64,000 nucleotides of DNA, from positions 31,086,399 to 31,150,398 of the forward strand of contig CM042535.1 of NCBI GenBank assembly GCA_023630585.1, in the 5' to 3' direction. Made by a program: the position numbers and the translations under genes. The notes under the pieces are model-generated. The model saw nothing but the letters and a program-made list of their open reading frames with translations. It ran no database searches and was not told where the DNA came from. The DNA is from Cranoglanis bouderius. Taxonomy: Eukaryota > Chordata > Actinopteri > Siluriformes > Cranoglanididae. Of the stretch, positions 10,403 to 21,445 are shown piece by piece (position 1 is the first letter of the stretch; every line of letters begins with the position of its first letter).

Positions 10403-11657
10403 GGTGGGCGTAGAATTCGCATTACTCAGGGCCACAACGTGGACGCTTCTACCATGGCCCCCTTATGGTCTTACTATCAAAAGGAATTGACCAGGAGAGG
10501 GGTACAAAAAAATTCTTCCAAGACATTAGATGTATTGTTGATGTATGTTGGAACACTGTGAAGGCACCAACAAGTGGAGAAAATGAAGCATCACAGTACC
10601 AAGAACAGGACGTCCCTCAAAATTTACAAAAGGATTAGACAAATACTTACCAGGGAACCTGCCAAGAGACCACCGACAACATTAAAGGAGCTGCAGGAAT
10701 ATCTGACAAGTACTGATTTCTTTCTGTGTGTGACATCAATCTCTTGTATTCTTCACATGTCTGGGCTTTGGGGTAGGGTGGCTAGACAGAAGTCCTTTCT
10801 CACAAAAAACATCCAAGCTCAACTAAATCACCCCAAACTACATGGCAAAATGTGTTCTGGTCTGGTGAGACCAATTCCAAAACTTATAATAGTTCCATAA
10901 TTCCAAAAGGTATGTGTGGCACAAAAAAGCACATCAACAAAAGATGTGCCATACCCATGATGTTGCCACCATACCCGTGGTGAAGCATGGTGGTGGCAAC
11001 ATCATGCTTAATGCTGCCTTTCTTCAGCGAGAATTGTGGGTTTCATCAAGGTGGAGGGAATCATGAATAGCTACAAATACCAGCCGATTTTAGTGCAAAA
11101 CATTCAGGTGTCTGCTAGTAAGCCGAAGATGAAAAGGAATTTCAGTGACCCAAGCATACATCCAAATCAACAAAGGAATGGCTTAACCAAAAGAAGAGCA
11201 ATGTTTATGAATGGCCTAGCCAGAATCCAGACCTAAATCCAACTAAAAATATGTGGGGTGACCTGAAATGGGCTGTGCACAGGAGGTGCCTTCACAATTT
11301 GTGTTGTGAGGAATGTTTTTGCAAGAGAGAGGGAAAATATTTTTTTTAAAAATCAAGATGTGCCATGCTGAAAGACTGACTGGTGTAATAAAATCAAAGG
11401 TGCTTCAACTAAGTATTAGTTTGTGGGTGTGCACATTTATGCATTTAGGTTATTGTTAGTTTTTTTCTCCTATAAAAATTTCTGATTGTTTTTCACTTTA
11501 TATGTATATTTTGCAATTGCACATTAAATGTCGGAAAATATCTGTCATTCCTTTACTTCAGAAAAACCTACAATTTTAACAGGGGTGTGTAGACTTTTAA
11601 TATTCATTGTATTGTACCATTTTAACATTTAATCAGTCAGTTAGTCAGTTAATTCAC

Positions 11658-12104
11658 CTCAGAGTCTACACTCAGCTCATCCTTCTCTAACAGACACTCC
11701 AGAAGTGTACAGGTGAGATCTTTAAAATTCTCTCTCTCTCTCTGAAACCTGCTGAAAGTGGGCTAAAGCATCCTCCTCTGCTGCTCTACCAAGATGCTCC
11801 AGTCCATATGTATCAGCTAGAAACAGAGTGTCCAAACATGAAGCATCATTCATATGATCATGTAGAAATTCTGAGCATAGTATGAGTGCCCCTTGTAGTT
11901 GGAATTGAAGAGATGCTTCGGCGAGGTCCCAGATATTCTGCCATCCCAACTTTAATTGTCAAGAGTACATGAACTTCAGCAGGGATTCCAGCACCCATGA
12001 TGCCATGCCTCGCAAACACACCACCTCCTCCTTGGACTCACGCAACCCGCTGCAAAAGAAGGCTCTAAAATAGTCTCCCACAGCAGCAAGTATAATGCGA
12101 TGGA
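11658..12104 (-). pseudogene. Second BTB plus BACK exon of the BTB-kelch pseudogene
   Basis: After the acceptor CTCTCTCAG the minus strand encodes VHRIILAAVGDYFRAFFCSG, then a BTB C-terminal half ending LLKFMYS, an in-frame TGA where GGA would give FMYSGQLKLG, and a BACK-like region (LCSEFLHDH, TYGLEHLG). A run of GA repeats near 11731-11745 shifts the frame; the other frame continues as DLTCTLLECLLEKDELSV and ends at a donor GAG|GTGAAT at 11658. It is flanked on both sides by Tc1-E copies. Confidence 0.7.
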
Positions 12105-12182
12105 CTGAGAGAGGGAGATGGAAAGAATGAGAGGGACAAAAAATAGCACACTTCATCATCGTGGGAGACGATTCCTTTTATA

Positions 12183-13592
12183 CAATGGATATAAAAAGTC
12201 TACACACCCCTGTTAAAATGGCAGGTTTTTGTGAAGTAAAAGAATGGCACTAAGATAAATCATGTCAGATCTTTTCCCACCTTTATGTGCAATTACAAAG
12301 TATACAAATAAAGTGAAAAGCAAACAGTAACTTTCATAGGGGAAAAAAAGAAAAATAAAAAACTAACAATAACCTAGTCGCATAAGTGTGCACACCCCTA
12401 AACTAATACTTTGTTGAAGCACCTTTTGATTTTATTACACCACTCAGTCTTTTTGGGTAAGAGTCTATCAGCATGGCACATCTTGACTTGGCAATAGTCT
12501 CCCACTCGTTCTTGCAAAAGCATTCTAGATCCATCAGATTGTACTGAAAGGTGAAATTCCTTTTCATCTTCAGCTTACTAGCAGACACCTGAATGTTTTG
12601 CACTAAAATCGCCTGGCATTTGTAGCTATTCATAGTTCCCTCGACCTTGATAAAGCCCACAGTTCTGGCTGAAGAAAAGCAGCCCTAAATCATGATGCTG
12701 CCACCGCCATGCTTCACTGTGGGTATGGAGTTCTTTTGGTGATGTGCTTTTTCCCCACCAAACATACCTTTTGGAAATAGGGAATTATTTTGGAATTTGG
12801 AATTGGTCTCATCAGACCATAACACATTTGGCCATGTGGTTTGGGGTGATTTAGTTGGGCTTGGATGTTTTTTGTGAGAAAGGGCTTATGTCTACCTGAT
12901 AGCCCAGACATGTGAAGAATACAAGAGATTGTTGTCACATGCAGAGAGTAATCAGTACTTGTCAGATATTCCTGCAGCTCCTTTAATGTTGCCGCTGGTC
13001 TCTTGGCAGCCTCCCTGGTAAGTTTTTGTGTCATCTTTTTGCTAATTTTGAGGGACGTCCTGTTCTTGGTACTGTCACTGTGGTGCTTCATTTTCTCAAC
13101 TTGTTGATGATGGCCTTCATGGTGTTCCCTGGTATATCTAATGTTTTGCTAATTTTTCGTACCCCTCTCCTGATCGATTCCTTTTGACAGTAAGACCCTG
13201 TGCAGGCTTTGTCAGCTCTTTGCCACCATGGTTTCAGCAGTTGGATGAAACCAAGAAGAGGTCAAGAAAATCCTATAGAAACAGCTGGTCTTTATTTAGG
13301 GTTTATCAATATAATATCATTGATGACAGCTGTATGATAATTACTTTTGAACATGAGATTGGGTGTGATTGGTTCATTCTTGACATATCCCCAATTATAA
13401 AAGGGTGTGTACACTTATGCAACAAGGTTATTGTAACTTTTTATTTTTCCTATTTTTCCCTAAAACCATTTTTATATGTTGTAAATTCACATTGATTGTG
13501 GGAAAAGTTCTGACATGATTTATCTTGCTTTTTTTTTTCATCACAAATACTTGACATATTAACAGGGGTGTGTATACTTTTCATAGCCACTG
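12183..13592 (-). mobile_element. Tc1-E copy 3, end to end, transposase broken
   Basis: Both termini are present (ATGGATATAAAAAGTC... and ...CATAGCCACTG, with the shared ACACCCCTGTTAA motif) with TA on each side. Minus-strand frames 13091-12714 and 12660-12403 give the N-terminal and C-terminal parts of a Tc1 transposase, but the central DDE segment is lost between them. The element is about 1410 bp. Confidence 0.85.
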
Positions 13593-14257
13593 TATCATCA
13601 TCATACAATCAGACTGCAGTTTTTCATGGTCCAAACATTTGGTTTATTGTGTATGGGAAGTTTTTCCAATCCTGCTACTAAAGTAGCCAAGCACTAAAAT
13701 AAAAGCTAATTAATTGGCTGATGAGTTGAGTCAAGTATGTTGGAAGCAGGGAGAGCACAGTGCATAGGTACAGAGGCAAAAATATTTCTCAGGGTCCCTC
13801 AACCACTCAACCTTTTTCAATTCAATTCAGTTTTATCACTGACATTCGTGTCAGGTGATTACACATGGTGAAACGACTCCCCACACAATACATCAGTGAT
13901 TTTGTGAGAAGCATGAAATACAATAGCAGGTGTAACAGGAACCATGTTACTTTACTTTCTTGATAATTCATTTGTCTTTGGAGGAGAAACTAGGAAAGTG
14001 TACAATCAAAGTAGTAATTGCACAGTTTTGTGCGTATGTACTTTGTGTAAAAGCCGGAAGAGACATGGCATGAAGAAAAACTAAAATTAGGAAGCCCATA
14101 TGTGCTGATGTCTTTCAAAGTGTGTGTGTTCCTGTATGTATGTACAATTATTTTATGCCTACTATAAGAGCCTGTGCAATAATGCTCAACTCTAATGATT
14201 CATAGTAGTAAAACATAATCACTCCTGCATGTTCCCTTCATCAAAAGGTGTGATTAC
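13593..14257. other. Intronic sequence of the BTB-kelch pseudogene, nothing recognised
   Basis: AT-rich, no open frame with recognisable similarity. It lies between Tc1-E copy 3 and the first BTB exon and so would be intron of that gene. Confidence 0.4.
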
Positions 14258-15027
14258 CAGGCAAATGCTCTCCACGTTCCACCTCCATGATAACATCATA
14301 GTCAACATGTCTCTCCCACAGTGTCCTGATCACCTGCAGGCTCTGTTCTCTCTCCGCCCTCACAGTGGATGGAATCTCAGCCTTGCACCCCTCTGTGAGT
14401 CAATCCACTCCCAAACACCTGCAAGCCATAAGAATCTCCTCCAAATCTATGGCTTCAGTATAAGTAATATTTACGTCTCCAAGGTAAGCAAACTTCAGGA
14501 CAGCTTTCAGTTCTGCATAAGTTATATGACACCTAGATCCTCCCATATTATACAAATTCACCTCCATAATCTGGGAGCACAGCCACTCCTCTGCCTTTTG
14601 ACTGACCGCAGCAAGCACCAATTTGTGAACCTTGTGAGAATTGCCAAGAAGTTGTCCAAGAGTAGTCCCTCTTCTTTTAAACTACATGAGAGTGTCACAG
14701 TAGGAAGGGAGGAGAAATGAGATGAGTTTTTGACTGTGGCAGGTGTTAGAGGGTGGGGGGCATGAGGTAGAAATGGGAGTTTCATTGAGGTGAGCATTAC
14801 GAAGGGTAAAAGAAGAGCAGGCTTTATAGTCTTTGATTTCTGTTTCAACATGACGAGAAGGGGAGATGGAAGTACTTGCTTCTTCTCCATGTTTCTTCAT
14901 TTTACATGCACCACTTCCTCTACTGCTTGTCTGTCTAACTGAGGGACTGGTCTGAAATAATGCCATCCTCTGATGAGCTAACTGTTGCCCTTGCTGTTTT
15001 TCTTGCTTGTGCTGCAGAGACATAATT
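14258..15027 (-). pseudogene. First BTB exon of the BTB-kelch pseudogene
   Basis: A good acceptor (CCTCCTCTCCACAG) precedes a start codon at 15023. The minus-strand frame encodes about 126 residues rich in Ser, Gln and Lys, a stop after CDTLM, then BTB sequence with KVHKLVLAAVSQKAEEWLCS and AVLKFAYLGDVNIT, a second stop after CRCLGVD (TGA, likely from CGA), and a linker EQSLQVIRTLWERHVDYDVI leading into the second BTB. It ends at the donor CCTG|GTAATC at 14258, which joins the exon at 12104 in phase. The two stops make it non-functional. Confidence 0.65.
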
Positions 15028-15924
15028 CTGTGGAGAGGAGGAAAACCCTTGCATTTACTATAACACACCCATTAATAAATTTAGAACATTGTGAACAAAA
15101 CTGAACTGTGAAACACATTTGTTTTTAATGGTGCTAATTTATAGAATAGAATAGAATAGAATAATATATTCACAATTTTAAGCATTATGCTTAAAATTAT
15201 AGTATGCTTAGAGATGCACAGAGGCATTTCACAAAATATATTGTTGCTTTGCAAACTGTGCCTTTTTAGTGATTTGTTGGCCATCAGCACAAAGTGAAAA
15301 GCCATGAGCTTCATTTTCTGATGTATTTTGTACTAGTAACATTTTCACTTTATCAGAAAAAAAGAGCAAGAACAGTAGGCATACCACATGCTTCATTATT
15401 TAAAGATTTATGTGCAAATGTTTTATTATGTTCTAAATGTATTGTGTAACATTTGTCAGTAACATTTGTCAGTAATGTGGTCATTTTACAGGCACGGTGA
15501 CCTCATGAACTAACAAAAGGCTACACTTACAAGAATGTGCTAGACTGTACAAGACTTGAATTGTTTTCAAGGGTCATATTCAAAACTTACCATTTGGCAA
15601 AAACTAACACCGCTAACATAATAGTGTCATAGACTACAGTCACAATAGCACAATAGTCTTTAAATGATCAAATATTAAGTCTGATTTCCTTGATAAAAGA
15701 CAGTTATTTATATCTCAGTTCTAGATAGTATCCAGTCACTTTCATACATCACAGGACAATGGGAGTGTTAGTGTGCTAATAGACATATTGGCTCTTATAA
15801 GGTGTACATTTCCATTTAATAGAAAACAATCATATTTCCACTGTACCACGAAGACCTATATGAATAAAAGAGAGAAGACAAATTGTACAAGGTAATGTTT
15901 AAATTACACCCTTTGTGTGTTGGG

Positions 15925-16065
15925 TCTGAGTCCACCTTTGTGGAGTTCGAGTTGAGACCAAGTCCTTAAACAATCGAATCTAAGTCCAAGTCCAAAAAGG
16001 GCCGAGTTGGACTCAAGTCCGAGTCTTTAATGGCCGAGTCCAAGTCTAGTTCGGCTCGAGTCCAG
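15925..16065. repeat. Degenerate GAGTCCAAGTCC repeat
   Basis: Imperfect hexamer-based repetition of GAGTCC/AAGTCC/GAGTTC units over about 140 bp. Confidence 0.7.
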
Positions 16066-16399
16066 AAAGTAATTAAATTGAAAAAAGATTTTAAATTGCA
16101 ATTATAAACTCAACACTGAGCTGTTAAATTAATATTTTAACCTTCACAAACCAATGGCAACATAAATGTAACAAAAAATACCTGTAATTTTAGCAGTTGC
16201 ATTTTAATATACTAAAGGTTTAAGATGAATACTAATAACAAGGGAATTACAGCTGAGACAAAAAGGTTCAAAAGCATCAAAAAGAGGTTCATCATATAAG
16301 CCCTAATTACTGTATTATGTTCTATATGTGGGTGATTCTCTCAAGTAGTTGGATAATATCAGCAACTTCTCCTTTTCCTCAGAAGCTAGCAATTGTAAG

Positions 16400-16525
16400 A
16401 TACATCCAGAGCTCAATTTTGGGCCCTGTTCTGTTCACACTGTAGATGCTTTCCCATGAATTTTATCTCCTACCACTGTTACACAGATGATACACAGTTG
16501 TACCTAATGCTGAAAACTGTCAAAT
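16400..16525 (+). pseudogene. LINE reverse transcriptase fragment
   Basis: One frame gives SSILGPVLFTL and, after a small indel, YHCYTDDTQLYLML, which correspond to the motif just before and the (Y/C)-x-DD catalytic motif of vertebrate LINE (L2/Rex-like) reverse transcriptases. Nothing of the element remains on either side. Confidence 0.6.
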
Positions 16526-17380
16526 GGCCTTCTACACTTCAGGCTGATTTTGACCCTTACCTGTTGCCTGATTTTGAACTTTGGATTACTCTGCTAAGTT
16601 TTGTAAACTTGTTTTTGTAAATAAATCCACACCAAATACCAGTGGCTGAGTGTAACATAATCACCACAGGTACCACAGTTAATGATAATGTCCTTTACAA
16701 CCTATGTCTACAGCTTCTAGGCTTTTGCAAGCATGATTAGTTTTACTGAGCCAGATTTATGCAATGCATATAATCACTACTGTTAGTACTTTTTAACACT
16801 TTTAACCTAGACAACAATGCAATATGATCATAAACTTTGTCATTCTTCATTATCAATGAGTCTTGAGCAAATGTTCGCTTTTGGATTGCCCTGTTAAACA
16901 AATAAGGTTGAATAGATTTGAAAAACAGTGGAATATTCCTGTAACACACCCAGTGTCAACCCTCAGAAGGAATTTCACTTCAACTGCACATCTTGCTAAT
17001 TAACTCTTTTTTTTGTTGTTGTTCTTTTATCATCTGTTGTTGATTTCTTCACTTGACTATATTGCAAGTAGGTGACACAAGGTAATCCCGTGAACAAGAT
17101 GCTTACATCAGCTATTGAGCTATCTGAACCACTAGCAACTTCTTTCCCACTCAGTTTTAATAGAATCTGCATCTATATAGCATTGTTAGCAGTGTGTATA
17201 TGCCACTTTTAGCACAGTCCAGATGTGGTCATAAGTAGTTCTAGCAGGGTGGTTGAACTATAATGAGATAATAACAGAATTTTGCAGGCAGTTAAATGCA
17301 GTGACAGTTATGCTCCTTTTAAACCTGAGGCAGCAACAGTTTCATAGCAGCACTTACAATATGCAAGATTTATGTAGCTA

Positions 17381-19176
17381 CAGTGAGGGAAAAAATTATT
17401 TGATCCCCTGCTGATTTTGTACATTTGCCCACTGACAAAGAAATGATCAGTCTATAATTTTAATGGTAGGTGTATTTTAACAGTGAGACACAGAATAACA
17501 ACAAACAAATCCAGAAAAACGCATTTCAAAAAAGTTATACATTGATTTGCATTTTAATGAGTAAAATAAGTATTTGATCCCCTATCAATCAACAAGAATT
17601 CTGGCTCCCAGGTGTCTTTTACACAGGTAATGAGCTGAGATTAGGAGCACTCTCTTAAAGGGAGTGCTGCTAATCTCAGCTTGTTACCTGTATAAAAGCC
17701 ACCTGTCCACAGAAGCAATCAAGTTCAAGTTCAGTTTATTTGTATAGCGCTTTTAACAATGGACATTGTCCCAAAGCAGCTTTACAGAAATATATAAATT
17801 CAGGACATAGATTCTAAATTTATGAATTTATCCCCAATGAGCAAGCCAGAGGCGACGGTGGCAAGGAAAAACTCCCTGAGACGATATGAGGAAGAAACCT
17901 TGAGAGGAACCAATCAATCAATCAGATTCCAAACTCTCCACCATGGCCAAGACCAAAGAGCTGTCCAAGGATGTCAGGGACAAGATTGTAGACCTACACA
18001 AGTCTGGAATGGGCTACAAGACCATCTCCAAGCAGCTTGGTGAGAAGGTGACAACAGTTGGTGCGATTATTCGCAAATGGAAGAAACACAAAATAATTGT
18101 CAGTCTCCCTCGGTCAGTCTCCCTCGGGCTCCATGCAAGATCTCACCTCGTGGAGTTTCAATGATCATGAAAACGGTGAGGACTCAGCCCAGAACTACAC
18201 GGGAGGATCTTGTTAATGATCTCAAGGCAGCTGGGACCATAGTCATCAAGAAAACAATTGGTAACACACTACGCCGTGAAGGACTGAAATCCTGCAGCGC
18301 CCGCAAGGTTCCCCTGCTCAAGAAAGCACATGTACAGGCCTGTCTGAAGTTTGCCAATGAACATCTGAATGATTCAGAGGAGAACTGGGTGAAAGTGTTG
18401 TGGTCAGATGAGACCAAAATCGAGCTCTTTGGCATCAACTCAACTCGCCGTGTTTGGAAGAGGAAGAATGCTGCCTATGACCCCAAGAACACCATCCACA
18501 CCGTCAAACATGGAGGTGGAAACATTATGCTTTGGGGGTGTTTTTCTGCTAAGGGGACAGGACAACTGCACCGCATCAAAGGGACGATGGACGGGGCCAT
18601 GTACCATCAAATCTTGGGTGAGAACCTCCTTCCCTCAGCCAGAGCATTGAAAATGGGTCGTGGATGGGTATTCTAGCATGGCAATGACCCAAAACACACA
18701 GCCAAGGCAACAAAGGAGTGGCTCAAGAAGAAGCACATTAAGGTCCTAGAGTGGCCTAGCCAGTCTCCAGACCTTAATCCCATAGAAATTCTGTGGAGGG
18801 AGCTGAAGGTTCGAGTTGCCAAACGTCAGCCTCGAGACCTTAATGACTTGCAGAGGATCTGCAAAGAGGAGTGGGACAAAATCCCTCCTGAGATGCGTGC
18901 AAACCTGGTGGCCAACTACAAGAAACGTCTGACCTCTGTGATTGCCAACAAGGGTTTTGCCACCAAGTACTCGAAGGGATCAAATACTTATTTCATTCAT
19001 TAAAATGCAAATCAATTTATAACTTTTTTGAAATGCGTTTTTCTGGATTTTTATGTTGTTATTCTGTCTCTCACTGTTTAAATACACCTACCATTAAAAT
19101 TATAGACTGATCATTTCTTTGTCAGTGGGCAAATGTACAAAATCAGCAGGGGATCAAATAATTTTTTCCCTCACTG
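17381..19176 (+). mobile_element. Tc1-B copy 1, complete termini, transposase nearly complete
   Basis: Flanked by TA, with terminal motifs CAGTGAGGGAAAAAATTATT and its inverse at 19157-19176. After removal of the 189-bp insertion at 17723-17911 it is about 1.6 kb. The transposase starts at 17943 (MAKTKELSKDVRDKIVDLHK), shifts frame near 18090-18130, continues through the first catalytic region VLWSDETKIELFG, HGGGNIMLWGCFSAKGTG, then a TAG where CAG would give F-Q, then NDPKHTAKATKEWL and WPSQSPDLNPIE. A hairpin (AGATTAGGAGCACTC and its inverse) lies in the 5' leader at about 17627-17690. Confidence 0.9.
17723..17911 (+). mobile_element. Short interspersed repeat nested in Tc1-B
   Basis: The insert begins near GTTCAAGTTCAGTTTATTTG, contains GACATTGTCCCAAAGCAGCT and ends at GAGAGGAACC. 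It is flanked by AATCAA on both sides, a 6-bp duplication of Tc1-B sequence. It is the same family as 7550-7920 in the opposite orientation. Confidence 0.75.
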
Positions 19177-19459
19177 TATTTTTGCTAAAAGTGGCAAAGA
19201 AGCAATCAAGTGCAGTCTTACCTAATATGAGCTGCTTGTCACAAGTACAATATCATTGGCCCATATAAAAAAAAAAAAAAAGTGTTGGTGAAACGTTCCA
19301 CCGTTCTTTTCTAGCTTTGTCCATAAGCTTTTAACATTGCCTGGGAGATGCCACTGTCAATCATCATGTTATCTGATTATGTGAAACAATGGCTTTTATG
19401 CAGTGTTAAATTATTTAAATTGTAGTTGAAGATATATATTATTATTGTTCTTGTTGTTG

Positions 19460-19501
19460 TTACTACTACTACTACTACTACTACTAGTAATAATAATAAT
19501 A

Positions 19502-19534
<33 letters not shown>

Positions 19535-19535
19535 C
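19460..19535. repeat. TAC/TAA/ATT trinucleotide microsatellites
   Basis: Adjacent runs of TAC, TAA and TTA units. The Ile/Ser/Asn homopolymer frame across them is an artefact. Confidence 0.95.
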
Positions 19536-20024
19536 GGGGCCAAGCATAACAGAGGCAAAGTAAGTAGATATGCAAGCATGATTTTAGCATGTTCATGATT
19601 TTATAACAAACTGCTCATACAGTGCTGTGAAAAAGTATTTGCTCCATCCTGATTTCTTCTGTTTTTGTGTATATCTCATACTAAATTGTTTCAGAAATTG
19701 AAACAAAATCTAAGATAAAACAGAGGCAACCTGAGTAAACACAAAGTACAATTTTTAAAAGATAATATATATTAAAGCAAAAAACTGTTATCCAATACCA
19801 ACTGGACCTGTGTGAAAATGTATTTGCCCCCATAGCTACTAATTCCACAAATCTATGAAACTGTATTCATAATGGGGTTCAGCTGGACTAGACACAACCA
19901 GACCTGATTACTGCCAGCCCTGTTCAATCAAATCAATACTTAAATAGAACTTTATTGTTCTATAATATGTGTTCTATAATAAAAAAATCGTTCTATTATA
20001 TGTTCTATAATATCGTTCTATAAT

Positions 20025-20202
20025 GTGGCAGTGGTAGCTCAGTGGTTAAGACGTTGCACTACTGATCAGAAGGTTGTGAGTTCAAGCTGCCACTGTGGGC
20101 CCTTGAGCAAGGCCCTTAACCCTCAACTGTTAAGTTGTATAAATGACATAAATGTAAGTCGCTCTGGATAAGGGTGTCTGCCAAATGCCATAAATGTAAA
20201 TA
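20025..20202 (+). mobile_element. tRNA-derived SINE
   Basis: Head GTGGCAGTGGTAGCTCAGTG with an A-box-like start and a box-B-like GGTTGTGAGTTCAAGC, body with CTTGAGCAAGGCCCTTAACC, and tail GGATAAGGGTGTCTGCCAAA plus ATAAATGTAAAT. The same family is at 26271-26456 on the other strand. The 5' flank is a short array of TTCTATAATAT units. Confidence 0.8.
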
Positions 20203-20307
20203 ATAGAACTCAACAGCATGAATTTGGTTAAAGGTCTTACCCAGTAACACACTATGCCAAAGTTGAAAGAAATTCCAGAAATGATGAGGAAGAAGGTCAC
20301 TGATATA

Positions 20308-20885
20308 CAGTACTGTGCAAAAGTTTTAGGCACATAATTCAAATAATATAATAATAATTCAAAATAATGAAAATAAATGTTTCTAGATTGAAAGAAATAC
20401 CGTGAAGAGCAGTAAACAGTAGTAAATGGAACAAAATCAATGTCAAGGCTTTACTATGCAAAGCAGAAGCCATACATCAACACTGACCAGAAGCGCCGGC
20501 GACTTCTCTGGGCTCGGGCTCATCTGAGATGGACAGTAGCACAGTGGAATCATGTTTTGTGGTCCGACGAGTCAACATTTCAAATAGTTTTTGGACAAAA
20601 CAGCCATCGTGTTCTCCGGTCCAAAGAGGGAAAGGACCATCCAAACTGTTATCAGTGTCAGGTCCAAAAGATCTGTCATGGTATGGGGGTGTGTCAGTTC
20701 CCATGGCATGGGTAACTTGCACATCTGTGAGGGCACCATTAATGCAGAAAGATATGTGCACATTTTGGAGCAACATTTGCTGCCATCCAGAGAGTGGGGT
20801 GCTAGTATGGCCTGCTTGCAGTCCTGACCTGTCTCTGATTGAGAATGTGTGGTGCATTATGAAGCGATCCAATTCCAAAATGATT
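20308..20885 (+). mobile_element. Tc1-H fragment
   Basis: The left terminus CAGTACTGTGCAAAAGTTTT is the same as that of the short element at 48357-48703. Shared sequence continues through GAGCAGTAAACAGTAGTAAA, then a transposase remnant follows (RRRLLWARAHLRWT, VLWSDESTFQIVFG, then in another frame GTINAERYVHILEQHLLP and CSPDLSLIENVW). The right terminus is missing. Confidence 0.75.
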
Positions 20886-21164
20886 CTTGATATACATTTT
20901 TTCCTAATTATTTCTTCTGCTGTACAAATACATCAACTTTACATTTTAACCAAAATTGGAGTTTTATACTTTTTGTTTATAGTTGTATGACAGTATGTGC
21001 GTCTGTCAACATTAATTTTTTTCTATTTCTGGTGCACGCACAGTCGCGATCTGAATTGGACGCAGAATAAATTCTGAATTTTTGAGAATTGTTTCAGAAT
21101 TGTTAGAGAAAGAATCCCGATGCATTGATGCATTGATTTTATTTCTCCCACCCCTACCGTACAG

Positions 21165-21445
21165 TTGCACAGCTGAAGAAATACATAATGGATGAATGGG
21201 GGAAAATTCCGCTTGCTAAACTTAACCATCTGGTGTCTGCAGTGCCCAAACACTTAATAAGTGTTATTAAAAGAAAAGGTGATGTTACATAGTGGTAAAC
21301 AGTCGACTGTCCCAACTCTTTTGGAGTGTGTTACAGTCATCAGATTTGAAATGAGTGTATATTTTCAAAAATAAATTAAATTCACAAAGTAAAACATCAA
21401 ATAATGTGTTAATAATGTGTTTTCAACATAGTACAGGGTGAACTA
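21165..21445 (+). mobile_element. Tc1-J transposase C-terminus and 3' tail
   Basis: A short frame ends as YMDEWGKIPLAKLNHLVSAV followed by PKHLISVIKRKGDVT and a stop, the usual end of a Tc1 transposase of a different family. The tail includes CAACTCTTTTGGAGTGTGTT. The rest of that element is missing. Confidence 0.55.

Larger units (their letters stand above)
9184..10467 (-). mobile_element. Composite retroelement insertion: LINE endonuclease joined to Gypsy LTR
   Basis: The 1284-bp insert is flanked by a 7-bp duplication, GTCTTAC, at 9177-9183 and 10468-10474. On the minus strand its 5' part (about 10330-9750) encodes an APE-type endonuclease fragment of an I-clade-like LINE (ILCLQEIHGR; VINFNSHNTQWDYP; later LSLIHNPKLPASF). 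It then passes into a GC-rich part containing an LTR end (GTTACA, 9517-9522), two bases, and a primer-binding-site-like GGTGCCGAAACCCGGGA (9514-9498), as in Gypsy retrotransposons. No reverse transcriptase or integrase is present. How the two parts were joined is inference. Confidence 0.6.
9088..11609 (+). mobile_element. Tc1-E copy 2, interrupted
   Basis: Two pieces, 9088-9183 and 10468-11609, rejoin as one Tc1-E copy when the insertion at 9184-10467 is removed. The plus-strand transposase is degraded: a centre at 10574-10900 (T-S-L-K-I-Y-K-R-I-R, then L-K-E-L-Q-E-Y-L) and a C-terminal remnant at 11036-11236. The right end is AACAGGGGTGTGTAGAC then ATTCATTG before TA. It lies in inverted orientation to the copy at 12183-13592. 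Confidence 0.75.
3640..15027 (-). pseudogene. BTB-kelch protein pseudogene (KLHL33-like)
   Basis: Three exon-like blocks on the minus strand, 15027-14258, 12104-11658 and about 3863-3640, encode in order an N-terminal low-complexity region, a first BTB segment, a second BTB plus BACK segment, and a kelch-like segment. BTB-kelch proteins usually act as substrate adaptors of cullin-3 ubiquitin ligases. The blocks have usable splice signals, and the first donor joins the second acceptor in phase through the middle of the second BTB. The gene is dead: in-frame stops occur in every block, a GA run shifts the frame, and most of the kelch propeller is missing. The two-BTB layout suggested KLHL33, but I cannot confirm the orthologue. 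Tc1 copies and a composite retroelement fill the introns. Confidence 0.6.
15028..17380. other. Mostly unassigned AT-rich stretch
   Basis: No gene recognised. It contains a GAGTCCAAGTCC-type degenerate tandem repeat at about 15925-16065 and a short LINE reverse transcriptase fragment at 16400-16525. It could include the upstream part of the BTB-kelch pseudogene, but no exon was seen. Confidence 0.4.

Noticed and set aside
20025..20110. Possible tRNA gene
   Set aside because: Box-like sequences are present but a cloverleaf cannot be completed, and the same unit recurs at 26271-26456 as a SINE with target duplications.
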